Shown here one piece after another: positions 33,420 to 41,325 of a stretch of 64,000 nucleotides of DNA (positions are counted from its first letter, which is position 1; each line of letters begins with the position of its first letter). The position numbers and the translations under genes were made by a program. The stretch is from Lentisphaera profundi (GTDB lineage Bacteria > Verrucomicrobiota > Lentisphaeria > Lentisphaerales > Lentisphaeraceae): the NCBI RefSeq assembly GCF_028728065.1, contig NZ_CP117811.1:372001-436000 (forward strand). Direction: 5' to 3'. The notes under the pieces are model-generated. The model was given only the letters and a program-made list of their open reading frames with translations, did no database searches and was not told the origin of the DNA.

Positions 33420-34017
33420 TAGTAAGCGCCTTGATGCATTGAGTGGTGATTATGGCAATATCGGGAAGTTTGTTCTTTCCATCTTCTTGTCGTGGTTGGA
33501 TGAATTGTACTCCCATAGAATGAAGTTTTTTCATTGATTCCACTAAAATCTGATTGTGCATAATACCGTTCATGCAAGGGGCAATAAGAATGGGAGTACC
33601 TTTGTGCTCGAGGCAGCCTAATGCACAAGCCGAGGCAGTAGAGAGTGCGGAATCCGCAATGCCAGTGGCCATTTTATTAATACTATTGTATGAAGCGGGG
33701 GCAATCAAAAAGAGATCAAAGGGGTAGTCTGACTCAAGGTGTTCGGCATCTGCACTTAAGGATTTGATGACCGGATTTGTAGATGTCCAATGAAGGCTTA
33801 CTTCAGAGACGAAATTCAAAGAGCTTTCGCTAGCGAAAACTTGGACTTCGGCTCCGTGTTTGCGGAGTTCGCGAATAAGGTCAGGGCAACGATAAGCGGC
33901 AATGCTACCAGAGATAAACAAAGCGATTTTCTTTTTAGCTAAAGCTTTGCTATGGGGGCTTACGGCGTGATCACTTAGATTGCTTAGTGTGGGAGCTGAA
34001 AAATTCCACTCACTCAT
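33412..34017 (-). CDS. Phosphopantothenoylcysteine decarboxylase-like flavoprotein (CoaC/Dfp-N)
   Basis: A 201-residue HFCD-family flavoprotein. It has the FMN loop ALFISGSIAAYR, LIAPASYNSINKMATGIADS with the PASxN motif, and APCMNGIMHNQ, which stands at the PAMNxxM substrate clamp. The CoaB ligase half found in most Dfp proteins is absent, so it is either a stand-alone CoaC or a relative such as a peptide cysteine decarboxylase. It is followed by an overlapping transporter gene. The N-terminal 25 residues are an unusual extension; a later start is possible. Confidence 0.78.
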   Translation of the reverse strand: MSEWNFSAPTLSNLSDHAVSPHSKALAKKKIALFISGSIAAYRCPDLIRELRKHGAEVQVFASESSLNFVSEVSLHWTSTNPVIKSLSADAEHLESDYPFDLFLIAPASYNSINKMATGIADSALSTASACALGCLEHKGTPILIAPCMNGIMHNQILVESMKKLHSMGVQFIQPRQEDGKNKLPDIAIITTQCIKALTSE

Positions 34018-34043
34018 TTTGACTATCCTATTAATTTGATCTC

Positions 34044-34071
34044 AATATAAGACCTTGTGTGAAAGTCGCAA
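34044..34071 (-). promoter_or_regulatory. Candidate sigma-70 promoter for the CoaC-like/transporter/sigma-FHA operon
   Basis: On the minus strand TTGCGA (34071-34066) and TATATT (34049-34044) are 16 bases apart, ending 26 bases before the flavoprotein start. It would let the sigma-FHA gene be transcribed independently of the ribosomal genes upstream. Confidence 0.4.
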
Positions 34072-34133
34072 GCCTAGTGTGATTTGCTGAGAAGCAAAAA
34101 ATAAGTAGAGCCGTATTTATATGAGTAAGGAGC

Positions 34134-34844
34134 TTATTTAACTACAGTTGCGGCTTCAGCATTGCCACAAAGAATGTTTTTGAGGACGCCTTCTTGGTGA
34201 AAGTCAAAAACTATGATAGGCAGTTGATTGTCCATGCATAGAGTGAAAGCCGTTGAGTCCATGACTTCAAGTTGCTTAGTAAGGCAATCTGTGTAGGAGA
34301 TTTCATTGTACTTTACAGCATCATCATGTTTGGCAGGATCTTTGTCGTAAATGCCATCCACTTTTGTCGCTTTTAAAACGACTTCAGCATTAATTTCATT
34401 GGCGCGCAATGCAGCCGTGGTGTCGGTAGAGAAAAAAGGACTACCAGTTCCAGCAGCAAAGATCACAACGCGACCTTTCTCTAAATGTCTGACGGCTTTG
34501 CGTCGGATATAGGGTTCGCAAATCTGTTGCATAGCAATAGCAGATTGAACGCGAGTGGGGATGCCAAGACTCTCCAAGCCATCTTGAAGAGCCAGGGCAT
34601 TGATGCAAGTAGCCATCATTCCCATATAGTCACCTGTGGTACGATCCATGCCTTTGCGAGAAGCGCTAAGTCCGCGGAAGATATTTCCTCCGCCAATAAC
34701 AAGAGCCACTTCTACGCCCATATCGACAACTGATTTAATGGCCTCGGACATTTCTTGAACAATGGCGGGGCTAATGCAGTTGTCGTCAGAGCGAAGTACT
34801 TCGCCACTGAGCTTGAGGATGATTCGTTTATATACAGGTGGCAT
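34134..34844 (-). CDS. pyrH: UMP kinase
   Basis: A 236-residue cytoplasmic kinase making UDP from UMP. It has KLSGEVL at the N-terminus, [10 protein letters not shown], the [12 protein letters not shown] segment and the [16 protein letters not shown] loop typical of bacterial PyrH. A TTG two codons earlier is possible, but the ATG at 34844 is preferred. It follows tsf by nine bases, the usual rpsB-tsf-pyrH order. Confidence 0.96.
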   Translation of the reverse strand: MPPVYKRIILKLSGEVLRSDDNCISPAIVQEMSEAIKSVVDMGVEVALVIGGGNIFRGLSASRKGMDRTTGDYMGMMATCINALALQDGLESLGIPTRVQSAIAMQQICEPYIRRKAVRHLEKGRVVIFAAGTGSPFFSTDTTAALRANEINAEVVLKATKVDGIYDKDPAKHDDAVKYNEISYTDCLTKQLEVMDSTAFTLCMDNQLPIIVFDFHQEGVLKNILCGNAEAATVVK

Positions 34845-34853
34845 AGGCAATGT

Positions 34854-35645
34854 CTACTTACCGATCTTACACATAACGAAACGTTTTACAGTCGCTTTAG
34901 GGTAAGCTTGGCTGAAAGTAAGTTTGTCATCCATAATCCAAGGTTGGTTGACGAAGCAAACATCTTTGAACCATTTCTGAACAGAACCATTAATGATTTT
35001 GTCAGCGATTTCAGGAGGTTTGCCTTTAGCTTTTTCAGCAAAAATAGCTTTTTCTTTTTCGATGTCTTCAGCAGGAACGCCAGAATCATCAACATAAGAA
35101 GGATTGAAAGCAGCGATGTGCATACATACAGACTTGAGGCCTGCAGCGTCAATTTCGCCTTCAACGTCAACGATAACACCGATACGACCATTGCCGTGGA
35201 TGTAACTTTGAAGTTGACCTTCAGAAGTCCAAGATTGAGCATTAACGATCTGCATGTTTTCGCCGATTGTAGCAATCATTGTAACAAGGTCGTCTTTTTC
35301 TTGCTCTACGAGCTCAGCAGTAACTTCGCCGTTTGAGTCTTTCGCAATAGTTTTTTCAAGAAGTGAAGATGCGTAGTCACGGAAACGATCAGTGTTACCT
35401 ACGAAGTCAGTTTCACAAGAGAGTTGAGTGATAGCAGCTTTGTTGCCTTTAACTGTAGCAACAACTACACCTTCGTTAGCTTCGCGACCGGCTTTCTTAA
35501 CAGCCTTTGCTTGGCCTCTTTTACGGAGGATTTCTACAGCTTTGTCGAAATCGCTGTCAGATTCGATGAGTGCTTTTTTGCAATCGAGCATGCCACAGTT
35601 AGTAGCTTTGCGGAGGGCAGCAATATCTTTAGCAGAAATAGCCAT
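34854..35645 (-). CDS. tsf: Elongation factor Ts
   Basis: A 263-residue nucleotide exchange factor for EF-Tu. The N-terminal UBA-like domain has TNCGMLDCKKALIE, and the conserved TDFVGNTDRF motif contacts EF-Tu. Length is near the usual 280-300. It lies between rpsB and pyrH, 59 bases after rpsB, in a gap that holds a UUCG hairpin. Confidence 0.97.
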   Translation of the reverse strand: MAISAKDIAALRKATNCGMLDCKKALIESDSDFDKAVEILRKRGQAKAVKKAGREANEGVVVATVKGNKAAITQLSCETDFVGNTDRFRDYASSLLEKTIAKDSNGEVTAELVEQEKDDLVTMIATIGENMQIVNAQSWTSEGQLQSYIHGNGRIGVIVDVEGEIDAAGLKSVCMHIAAFNPSYVDDSGVPAEDIEKEKAIFAEKAKGKPPEIADKIINGSVQKWFKDVCFVNQPWIMDDKLTFSQAYPKATVKRFVMCKIGK

Positions 35646-35670
35646 GTGTTTTTTCCTTAAGTTTTGTTTA

Positions 35671-35688
35671 TGCGACCCGAAGGTCGCA
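35671..35688 (-). other. UUCG-tetraloop hairpin between rpsB and tsf
   Basis: The minus-strand transcript reads TGCGACC-TTCG-GGTCGCA, a perfect 7-bp stem closed by the extra-stable C(UUCG)G loop. There is no U-run, so it is not a full terminator. An RNA processing or stabilising element, or a brake that sets the rpsB:tsf ratio, is plausible. Confidence 0.6.
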
Positions 35689-35704
35689 CGAGATCAAAAA
35701 GTGC

Positions 35705-36838
35705 TTACGCTTCTTTTTTAGGAGCGGCTTCTTTCTTAGCTTTAGCAGGAGCGGCTTCTTTCTTAGGAGCAGCTTCTTTTTTAGCTTTAGCAGGAGCGGC
35801 TTCTTTCTTAGGAGCAGCTTCTTTTTTAGCTTTAGCAGGAGCGGCTTCTTTCTTAGGAGCAGCTTCTTTTTTAGCTTTAGCAGGAGCAGCTTCTTTTTTA
35901 GCTTCAGGAGCAGCGGCTTCTTTCTTAGGAGCGGCTTCTTTTTTAGCTTCAGTAGGAGCAGCTTCTTTAGCTTCAGCATCTTTTTTAGCTTTAAACGCTG
36001 CGTCTTTCTTAGCTTTCTCAGCTTTGATTTTCTCAGTTCTCTCAGCTTTAAGTTTGTCAGATCTTTCTCTGTCAGCTTTCATTTTTTCTGCTTTGTCAGC
36101 TTTAGCTTTCTCAGCTTTGATCTTGTCTTCTTTAGCTTTTTCAGCAGCTTTTGCGTCAGCAATACCTTTACCCGCAACAACAGCAGCACTGAGTTGGTCG
36201 AAGATAACTTGTACAGAACGTACTGCATCATCGTTACCAGGAATACCGTAATCAACGTCATCTGGGTTGGAGTTTGAGTCGAGGATAGAAACGATCGGAA
36301 TACCGAGAGAGTGAGCTTCTTTAATCGCGATGTGCTCTTTGTTGATGTCTACTACGACTACAACTGCAGGAGGACGCTGAAGGTCAGTGATACCAGAAAG
36401 AGAGTTTTCGAGTTTCGTTTTTTCACGACGAATTTTAGAAGCTTCTTTCTTCTTCATTTTGTCGAGAGAGCCGTCTTCTTCCATTTTCGTGTATTTCTTA
36501 AGCTTAGCAACACTTTTACGAATAGTAGTAAGGTTAGTAAGAGTACCACCTAACCAACGGTAAGAGATGTAGTGCATATTACTAGCTTTTGCCGATTCTT
36601 CCACGATTTCTTGTGATTGACGCTTAGTACCAATGAAGAGTACATCGCCGCCTTCAGCAACTGTTGAATAGAGGAATTTACAAGCATTATTAAGAGCAAC
36701 CATAGTTTTGCTCAGATCGAAAATGTGGATACCGTTTCTAGAACCATAAATGTATGGTTTCATTTTTGGATTCCAACGACGGGTTTGGTGGCCGAAATGT
36801 ACGCCGGCTTCAAGGAGGTCAGTAATTTTGATTGACAT
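35705..36838 (-). CDS. rpsB: Ribosomal protein S2 with a long repetitive Ala/Lys tail
   Basis: A 377-residue S2. The first 220 residues are an ordinary S2: MSIKITDLLEAGVHFGHQTRRWNPKM, RWLGGTLTN and a GNDDAVRS segment. A charged helix of about 70 residues follows (AKADKAEKMKADRERSDK and similar). The last 80 residues or so repeat a 15-residue unit, KKEAAPAKAKKEAAP. S2 is normally 230-260 residues. The tail resembles histone-like Ala/Lys/Pro tails and should be disordered and strongly basic; it may bind RNA. Confidence 0.96.
   Translation of the reverse strand: MSIKITDLLEAGVHFGHQTRRWNPKMKPYIYGSRNGIHIFDLSKTMVALNNACKFLYSTVAEGGDVLFIGTKRQSQEIVEESAKASNMHYISYRWLGGTLTNLTTIRKSVAKLKKYTKMEEDGSLDKMKKKEASKIRREKTKLENSLSGITDLQRPPAVVVVVDINKEHIAIKEAHSLGIPIVSILDSNSNPDDVDYGIPGNDDAVRSVQVIFDQLSAAVVAGKGIADAKAAEKAKEDKIKAEKAKADKAEKMKADRERSDKLKAERTEKIKAEKAKKDAAFKAKKDAEAKEAAPTEAKKEAAPKKEAAAPEAKKEAAPAKAKKEAAPKKEAAPAKAKKEAAPKKEAAPAKAKKEAAPKKEAAPAKAKKEAAPKKEA
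35711..35890 (-). repeat. Four 45-bp tandem repeats in the rpsB tail
   Basis: Units begin at 35711, 35756, 35801 and 35846. The two middle units are identical, the other two carry a few changes. Each codes for 15 residues (KKEAAPAKAKKEAAP in rotation). The high identity at DNA level means recent expansion by slippage and predicts length variation between strains. Confidence 0.9.
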
Positions 36839-36916
36839 ATCTCTTCCTATTGGTTTTTGAATGCTTTGTGTTTGGAGTCAAGCACTCGAGTTAAATTATT
36901 TTTTAGTTGGGTTGGA

Positions 36917-37183
36917 TTACTTAGCAGCTTTATTTAAAGCAAGTGCAAGACGTGATTTTTTACGATCAACAGTAGGTTTTTTCATAACGCCTTTTTTGGC
37001 GGCTCTATCAAGTGCAGAGAAACAAACTGTGAGAGCTGCAGTAGCTTCTTCGATTTTGTTTTCTAGAAGTAGAGCATTGAACTTCTTGTCATAAGTAGCG
37101 ATAGCGCTTTTACGAGCTTTGTTACGAGCTTGTTTTTTCGCATCGGATCTTATATGTTTTTTCGCAGACGGTGCGTGTGCCAT
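36917..37183 (-). CDS. rpsT: Ribosomal protein S20
   Basis: An 88-residue basic protein binding 16S rRNA. MAHAPSAKKHIRSDAKKQARN is the family start and RAAKKGVMKKPTVDRKKSRLA the family end. It precedes rpsB by 78 bases, a placement usual in some lineages but not in enterobacteria. It probably shares the rpsB-tsf-pyrH transcript. Confidence 0.96.
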   Translation of the reverse strand: MAHAPSAKKHIRSDAKKQARNKARKSAIATYDKKFNALLLENKIEEATAALTVCFSALDRAAKKGVMKKPTVDRKKSRLALALNKAAK

Positions 37184-37246
37184 ATTTAAATTCCTAATTT
37201 GTTATATAATTATGCTTGCCTAATGTCCAGAGACAAAAGGTCGCGG

Positions 37247-37274
37247 AAAATAGTGGTTTTTCCTTGACTTTCAA
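37247..37274 (-). promoter_or_regulatory. Candidate promoter of the rpsT-rpsB-tsf-pyrH operon
   Basis: On the minus strand TTGAAA (37274-37269) and TATTTT (37252-37247) are 16 bases apart, about 60 bases before rpsT. The remainder of the 37184-37438 gap is AT-rich without a visible gene. Confidence 0.35.
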
Positions 37275-37438
37275 GCTTGTAAAATACTTTTTTTTGAGAG
37301 GATGAAAAAGAGCACATTCTCGACTTGAATTTACGGGCAAGTTAATGAGCTCTTATAGCTATATTTTTATGCTGACTTGCAAGTTAGTCTTTCGTGTGCT
37401 TTTTTAACTTGACTATAAAACATCAGTTAAGGATTTGT

Positions 37439-38047
37439 ATGAAATATTTATTTAGCATTTTTTTTATTGTAGCGACACTAACAGTAGAGGCTGAAAGCAC
37501 TGTTGCTGAGCAGGCGAACCTGCTTTTTCGAGAGCGCTGCACGGCGTGTCATTTAGATGATGGTTACGGACTTAAATCAATGAAAGTTGCGTCAATTGCG
37601 GGTCTGCCTCGCTGGTATGTAACTCAGCAATTACGGCATTTTCGCGATGGCAAGCGTGGGGCAGATGCCGCTGATACTGAGGGACAGATGATGCAAAGTA
37701 TGACGCAGACTTTGGATGATAAAAGTATCGCTTTTTTGGGTAAACATGTGCAGAGTATGCGACCATTAAAAGCACGTCGAACTCTCAAAGACGGGGATAA
37801 AACTCTTGGAGAGAAGCTTTATCAAGCTGATTGCGCCTCCTGTCATGGCGATAAAGCAGTAGGTGTACGCAGTAAATTAGCACCACCTTTGAACGTGCAA
37901 ATTGATTGGTATTTACAGGGGCAAATGATTAAGTTTAACAAGGGTATACGCTCACATCACGGAGGGAAAAACCCGACAGCAGCGCAAATGAAAGATCTTT
38001 TAGCCTATCTCTCCACTCTTAGCAAAGAAGAAGTAAAAGAGAAGTGA
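37439..38047 (+). CDS. Dihaem c-type cytochrome (c4-like)
   Basis: A 202-residue periplasmic electron carrier. A signal peptide (1-18) is followed by two cytochrome c domains, each with one CxxCH (CTACH about 37, CASCH about 135) and a likely Met ligand (MMQSM; the second near GQMI). The two-domain layout is that of cytochrome c4. The ATG at 37439 has AAGGA six bases upstream; a longer frame lacks one. It stands alone and faces the gene at 38122 tail to tail. Confidence 0.88.
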   Translation: MKYLFSIFFIVATLTVEAESTVAEQANLLFRERCTACHLDDGYGLKSMKVASIAGLPRWYVTQQLRHFRDGKRGADAADTEGQMMQSMTQTLDDKSIAFLGKHVQSMRPLKARRTLKDGDKTLGEKLYQADCASCHGDKAVGVRSKLAPPLNVQIDWYLQGQMIKFNKGIRSHHGGKNPTAAQMKDLLAYLSTLSKEEVKEK

Positions 38048-38055
38048 TAAGCTAA

Positions 38056-38084
38056 GATTTTAGTATTAGCTCCTGACTAAAATC
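38056..38084. terminator. Hairpin between converging genes
   Basis: GATTTTAGT and ACTAAAATC pair across an 11-base loop just after the cytochrome stop. There is no clear U-run, so termination is possible but not certain. Confidence 0.4.
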
Positions 38085-38121
38085 ACCATGAAAAAGAGAT
38101 TAAAAATAGCAAGGCCATCAC

Positions 38122-39636
38122 TTACTTTTGTTCACTGTGATTGACGTGATCTTTATGATAATTAATGAAGGTTCCCAGTCCTAGCAGAATGAAACTTAGG
38201 ATGATATAAGCCCAGCCATTTAAATGCTGAAAGAGATGATAAAAACTCTTGAGAATGGCTAGTGCAAAAAATAAGAGCGTGATGGCTTGGGCTTGAGCAT
38301 TTTTAAAATAAAGTATACTGGCAATAGATATAAAAATCATGATGATTTGCAAAGTCATTAAATTTGGAGCGCTTAAGGCCCCGAGGGCAATCATCATGGC
38401 GGAGCATGTTTGTAGGCCTTGTGACTTGGTACTGAGTCGATTGATGAAGAGCAGAAATAATCCTGCAGGAATAAAAAGCATAAGTTGAGTGTCCCAATTA
38501 AAGAGCTCGATATTCCAGTTTTCTGGTAGCAATTGATGGGCTTTGGTCGCCAAGACAAAAGCGAGTGCAATGAGGCTAATTGCATGTTGACGCCAGCAAG
38601 ACCATGCGAAAATAACGGCAAAAGCGGCAAGGAAATAGATGAGATTTTGAATGAGGTAAAACTCGCTAAAGAGATGATTGTAGATGAGTGCATTGAAGTA
38701 GAAGAGCGCCATGTACAAAAGAGGACTCCAGCGATGTTTTACAGCTAAGTAAAGGATGAAAAAGCCACTAATGAGTAGAGTGTTAAAAGGGCTAAAAGTA
38801 TTTTGTAAGTGCTGATAAGTAGCTTCGTTGAAGTAGACCAAAGCAAAAGGGAGCAAAGCTAAGAATCCCACAGCTTTTGATCTCGTGAAGTAATGGTCGA
38901 TGCCAATGAAACTGAGTAAACACAGGCTAGGGATGAAATCATAGAAGCTATAAGTTACGCTAAAGATGTAGGCCATGGCCCAAACATTTAAAGAACTTAG
39001 TATGAAGCTTAATGCGTAGAAAATTCTTTTGGAGTAATCATCTTGGGTGACGGTATTGAAGTTGAGGTAAGACACAAGCAAAGCAAAATTCATGAGATTT
39101 AAAGCTTGGCGCCAAATTTGTCCTACTGTTAGGGCCTCCTCAAAATGTGTGGCCACTAAGCCAGGCATGATAAAATTTATATAAGTGAGAAAAAGCAGTC
39201 CGATAGTTTTTCGCGGACCAAAATTTATCTGAGCATAACGTTTTAAGAGATGAAGTTTTAAAGCGGTGAATGCGAATAATCCGCAGCCCATGAGAATTCC
39301 TAGGGAGGCGTTATCGCAAGCGATGGTATTTAATAGCAGGCCATTGGCCATGAAAAATATACCCAGAATGATAGTTAGAGCCGTGGAGGAGAAGCTCCGT
39401 TTTATTTTCAAAAAGGCATACATCGCTAAGAGCATGAGTTCATAGAGAGCAATGGAAAGAATGCAAAATATTTTTTCATTGAGGGCATCACTAGTAAGAA
39501 TGGGGGTCATGACTTGAAATAAACCCCAGATGATAGAAAGAGCACTCAGGCAGTAGAGACTGCTTCCCCCTGTATCCTTTATGAAATTCAGAAAATAAGT
39601 TTTAAAACGATCTTGGTCTAATTCTATGCTGTTCAT
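38122..39636 (-). CDS. Polytopic membrane protein of unknown function
   Basis: A 504-residue protein with roughly 14 hydrophobic helices and no signal or soluble domain. I do not recognise the family; a DUF2157-like relation is possible. The start at 39636 (ATG) has AGGAGC upstream; a GTG just before it is part of the same spacing. It is divergent from the HTH gene at 39814. The two share a control region with a 12-bp inverted repeat, hinting that the HTH protein regulates it. Confidence 0.7.
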   Translation of the reverse strand: MNSIELDQDRFKTYFLNFIKDTGGSSLYCLSALSIIWGLFQVMTPILTSDALNEKIFCILSIALYELMLLAMYAFLKIKRSFSSTALTIILGIFFMANGLLLNTIACDNASLGILMGCGLFAFTALKLHLLKRYAQINFGPRKTIGLLFLTYINFIMPGLVATHFEEALTVGQIWRQALNLMNFALLVSYLNFNTVTQDDYSKRIFYALSFILSSLNVWAMAYIFSVTYSFYDFIPSLCLLSFIGIDHYFTRSKAVGFLALLPFALVYFNEATYQHLQNTFSPFNTLLISGFFILYLAVKHRWSPLLYMALFYFNALIYNHLFSEFYLIQNLIYFLAAFAVIFAWSCWRQHAISLIALAFVLATKAHQLLPENWNIELFNWDTQLMLFIPAGLFLLFINRLSTKSQGLQTCSAMMIALGALSAPNLMTLQIIMIFISIASILYFKNAQAQAITLLFFALAILKSFYHLFQHLNGWAYIILSFILLGLGTFINYHKDHVNHSEQK

Positions 39637-39672
39637 CACGAGCTCCTTTTTGGCTGATTAAATTATCATAAG

Positions 39673-39799
39673 CTATCATTTACTGTTATTCAATATTTTG
39701 GAGGTTATTTTTTTAATTTTGTTTTTTCTTGTTGTTTATTGAGCTCAACTATTGCATACTGAAAATAAACTATGTAGAGTATTTGAAAGTAAATGATAG
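39673..39799. promoter_or_regulatory. Divergent control region with a 12-bp inverted repeat pair
   Basis: CTATCATTTACT (39673-39684) and its exact complement AGTAAATGATAG (39788-39799) lie near the two gene starts, 103 bases apart. They are candidate operators for the HTH protein, which could loop the DNA. The second copy sits just ahead of the HTH gene's ribosome site. Confidence 0.5.
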
Positions 39800-39813
39800 T
39801 TAAAGGAAGTTAG

Positions 39814-40230
39814 ATGAGCTCAAGTCCACAGTGGTATACGATTAAGCAAGCCGCAGAATATTTATCGATAGGAGAGCCAACGCTTTATCGTTGGATGCGT
39901 GATAGTAAGATCACGGTGAGAAAAGTAGGGGATTCAACACGATTTTTACAGGAGGATTTAGATTCCTGTATTCAAGTGATTCCTAGTAAGAAGGATGTGG
40001 AAAAGCTGAAAAAGTTGTGCTCTAGCTGCCATAGCGAAGACATTGTAAAAGGCAATTTTAAGAGCACAGGGAAAAATTATTTTGCTCCGGAGAAGTCAAA
40101 GTTTTGGACTTTCAAGGATTCCAACGTGGGGAGTAGTGCGTATATGTGCTGTAACTGCGGGGCAATTACACTTTTTGGTGATACTGAAAAATTAGAATCA
40201 CTAAGAATACCAGATAAAAAAGAGGACTGA
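39814..40230 (+). CDS. Excisionase-type HTH regulator with zinc-ribbon-like C-terminus
   Basis: A 138-residue DNA-binding protein. Residues 5-52 are a winged MerR/excisionase-type helix-turn-helix (YTIKQAAEYLSIGEPTLYRWMRD...KVGDSTRFLQEDLD). The C-terminal part has paired cysteines (CSSC at about 70 and CCNC at about 110) and likely binds zinc. There is no phage context, so it is probably a local regulator rather than an excisionase. An AAAGGAAG site precedes it. Confidence 0.82.
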   Translation: MSSSPQWYTIKQAAEYLSIGEPTLYRWMRDSKITVRKVGDSTRFLQEDLDSCIQVIPSKKDVEKLKKLCSSCHSEDIVKGNFKSTGKNYFAPEKSKFWTFKDSNVGSSAYMCCNCGAITLFGDTEKLESLRIPDKKED

Positions 40231-40264
40231 TCTGGGCACTTAAAACAAAAAAGGGAGTTAAGAA

Positions 40265-41323
40265 ATGAAGCATTTATTATTATTAATTAGTCTATTCTCA
40301 TTCAGTAGTCAAGCATGTGTTAATTCATCTTACTCGAGGCTTGATGAGAAGAAAATAACGAATGAAATGATTTTCTTAGCCCTTGGTCAGTTTGCTCACC
40401 GCAGCGAATCTTTTTACCTCTTTCACGAACAAGCCAGTTTAGAGAAACTCAGAAATGAGCCAGAGGATTTTGAGGCACGCAATGATTTGGCCGTCGCCTA
40501 TATAAAATTAGCTAAGTATACAGAAGCAGAAGCTGAATTAGATCACAATGAAAAACTTCATCCCGGAAGATATGAAACAGCAGCGAATTATGGAGTGCTT
40601 TTTAAGAAAAAGGGTGAGTATGCGAAAGCCGCAAAGTTCATTGCGCAATCCTTAGGAATTAAGCCAGAAGGCCACATGGGTTTAGGTGACTATTACCTTA
40701 AAATGTGTGAGTTCTTAGTAAATGAGGAAATGGAGCAAAATTTTCTGGGCGTAAATTATATTGAGCCCCCCGTGAAATCTGCGGCGATCGCAAATAAAGA
40801 ATATATTGTAAGCCTCATCAAAAATGATTATGCCTTTGCCGATGCTTATTATATCCTTGGAGATATTTTATACACCGAGGGAAATCTCCAGTTAGCCATA
40901 CATGCCTATGCAAAAGCCGGCTCACTCAATCCTGTGTTACCCATACGAGAACGTTATGCTTTGATCCGTAATGAATGGCGCGAGCAGAGAAGTTTTATGC
41001 AGGTGGTGGAAGATCGTTTTAGTTTAAGAAGGAAGCTAGATCGTCGAGTGAATGGCGCGGAGCGTTGGGGCGAAAATTTTAAATTGACAGAAGAGCAATT
41101 AATGCGAAGTTCGCAAAGGATTTATGAATTTGGGGAGATTTTTAATGAAATGGAAATCCAAGGAATGAGTCGTGTCGCGTTGTTAGAAGTGGGCACTTAC
41201 CTAGGTTTTCAGTTCCCCGTATTTTTAGTTTTGTTTGTTATTATTGCGGCATTGCTCATAGGCTTAAAGATTGCGAGTGATCAGCGCAAGAAAAGGAAAA
41301 ATTTGGACCAAGAAGAAGCGTGA
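40265..41323 (+). CDS. Exported TPR protein with C-terminal membrane anchor
   Basis: A 352-residue protein. A signal peptide (1-18) is followed by at least three TPR-like repeats (about 65-165 and 190-225, such as AVAYIKLAKYTEAEAELD and ILGDILYTEGNLQLAIHAYAKAG) and a helix at about 315-338 with a basic tail. The bulk should be periplasmic. TPR proteins act as docking platforms. Its ribosome site is AGGGAG and it ends two bases from the converging gene at 41326. Confidence 0.8.
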   Translation: MKHLLLLISLFSFSSQACVNSSYSRLDEKKITNEMIFLALGQFAHRSESFYLFHEQASLEKLRNEPEDFEARNDLAVAYIKLAKYTEAEAELDHNEKLHPGRYETAANYGVLFKKKGEYAKAAKFIAQSLGIKPEGHMGLGDYYLKMCEFLVNEEMEQNFLGVNYIEPPVKSAAIANKEYIVSLIKNDYAFADAYYILGDILYTEGNLQLAIHAYAKAGSLNPVLPIRERYALIRNEWREQRSFMQVVEDRFSLRRKLDRRVNGAERWGENFKLTEEQLMRSSQRIYEFGEIFNEMEIQGMSRVALLEVGTYLGFQFPVFLVLFVIIAALLIGLKIASDQRKKRKNLDQEEA

Positions 41324-41325
41324 AA

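Noticed and set aside
35711-35890. Regular 45-bp repeats considered as a CRISPR array
   Set aside because: Units abut each other with no spacers and lie in frame within rpsB; there are no cas genes.
35664-36251. A 195-codon plus-strand frame rich in AASFLA repeats
   Set aside because: It is the antisense image of the rpsB repeat tail; it has no ribosome site and no independent evidence.
37184-37438. Possible tRNA or small RNA between rpsT and the cytochrome gene
   Set aside because: No cloverleaf or conserved RNA motif could be drawn; I found no tRNA gene in the window.
39814-40230. Excisionase-type HTH taken as a sign of a prophage or integrative element
   Set aside because: No integrase, attachment repeats or phage genes are nearby; the family is also used by ordinary regulators.
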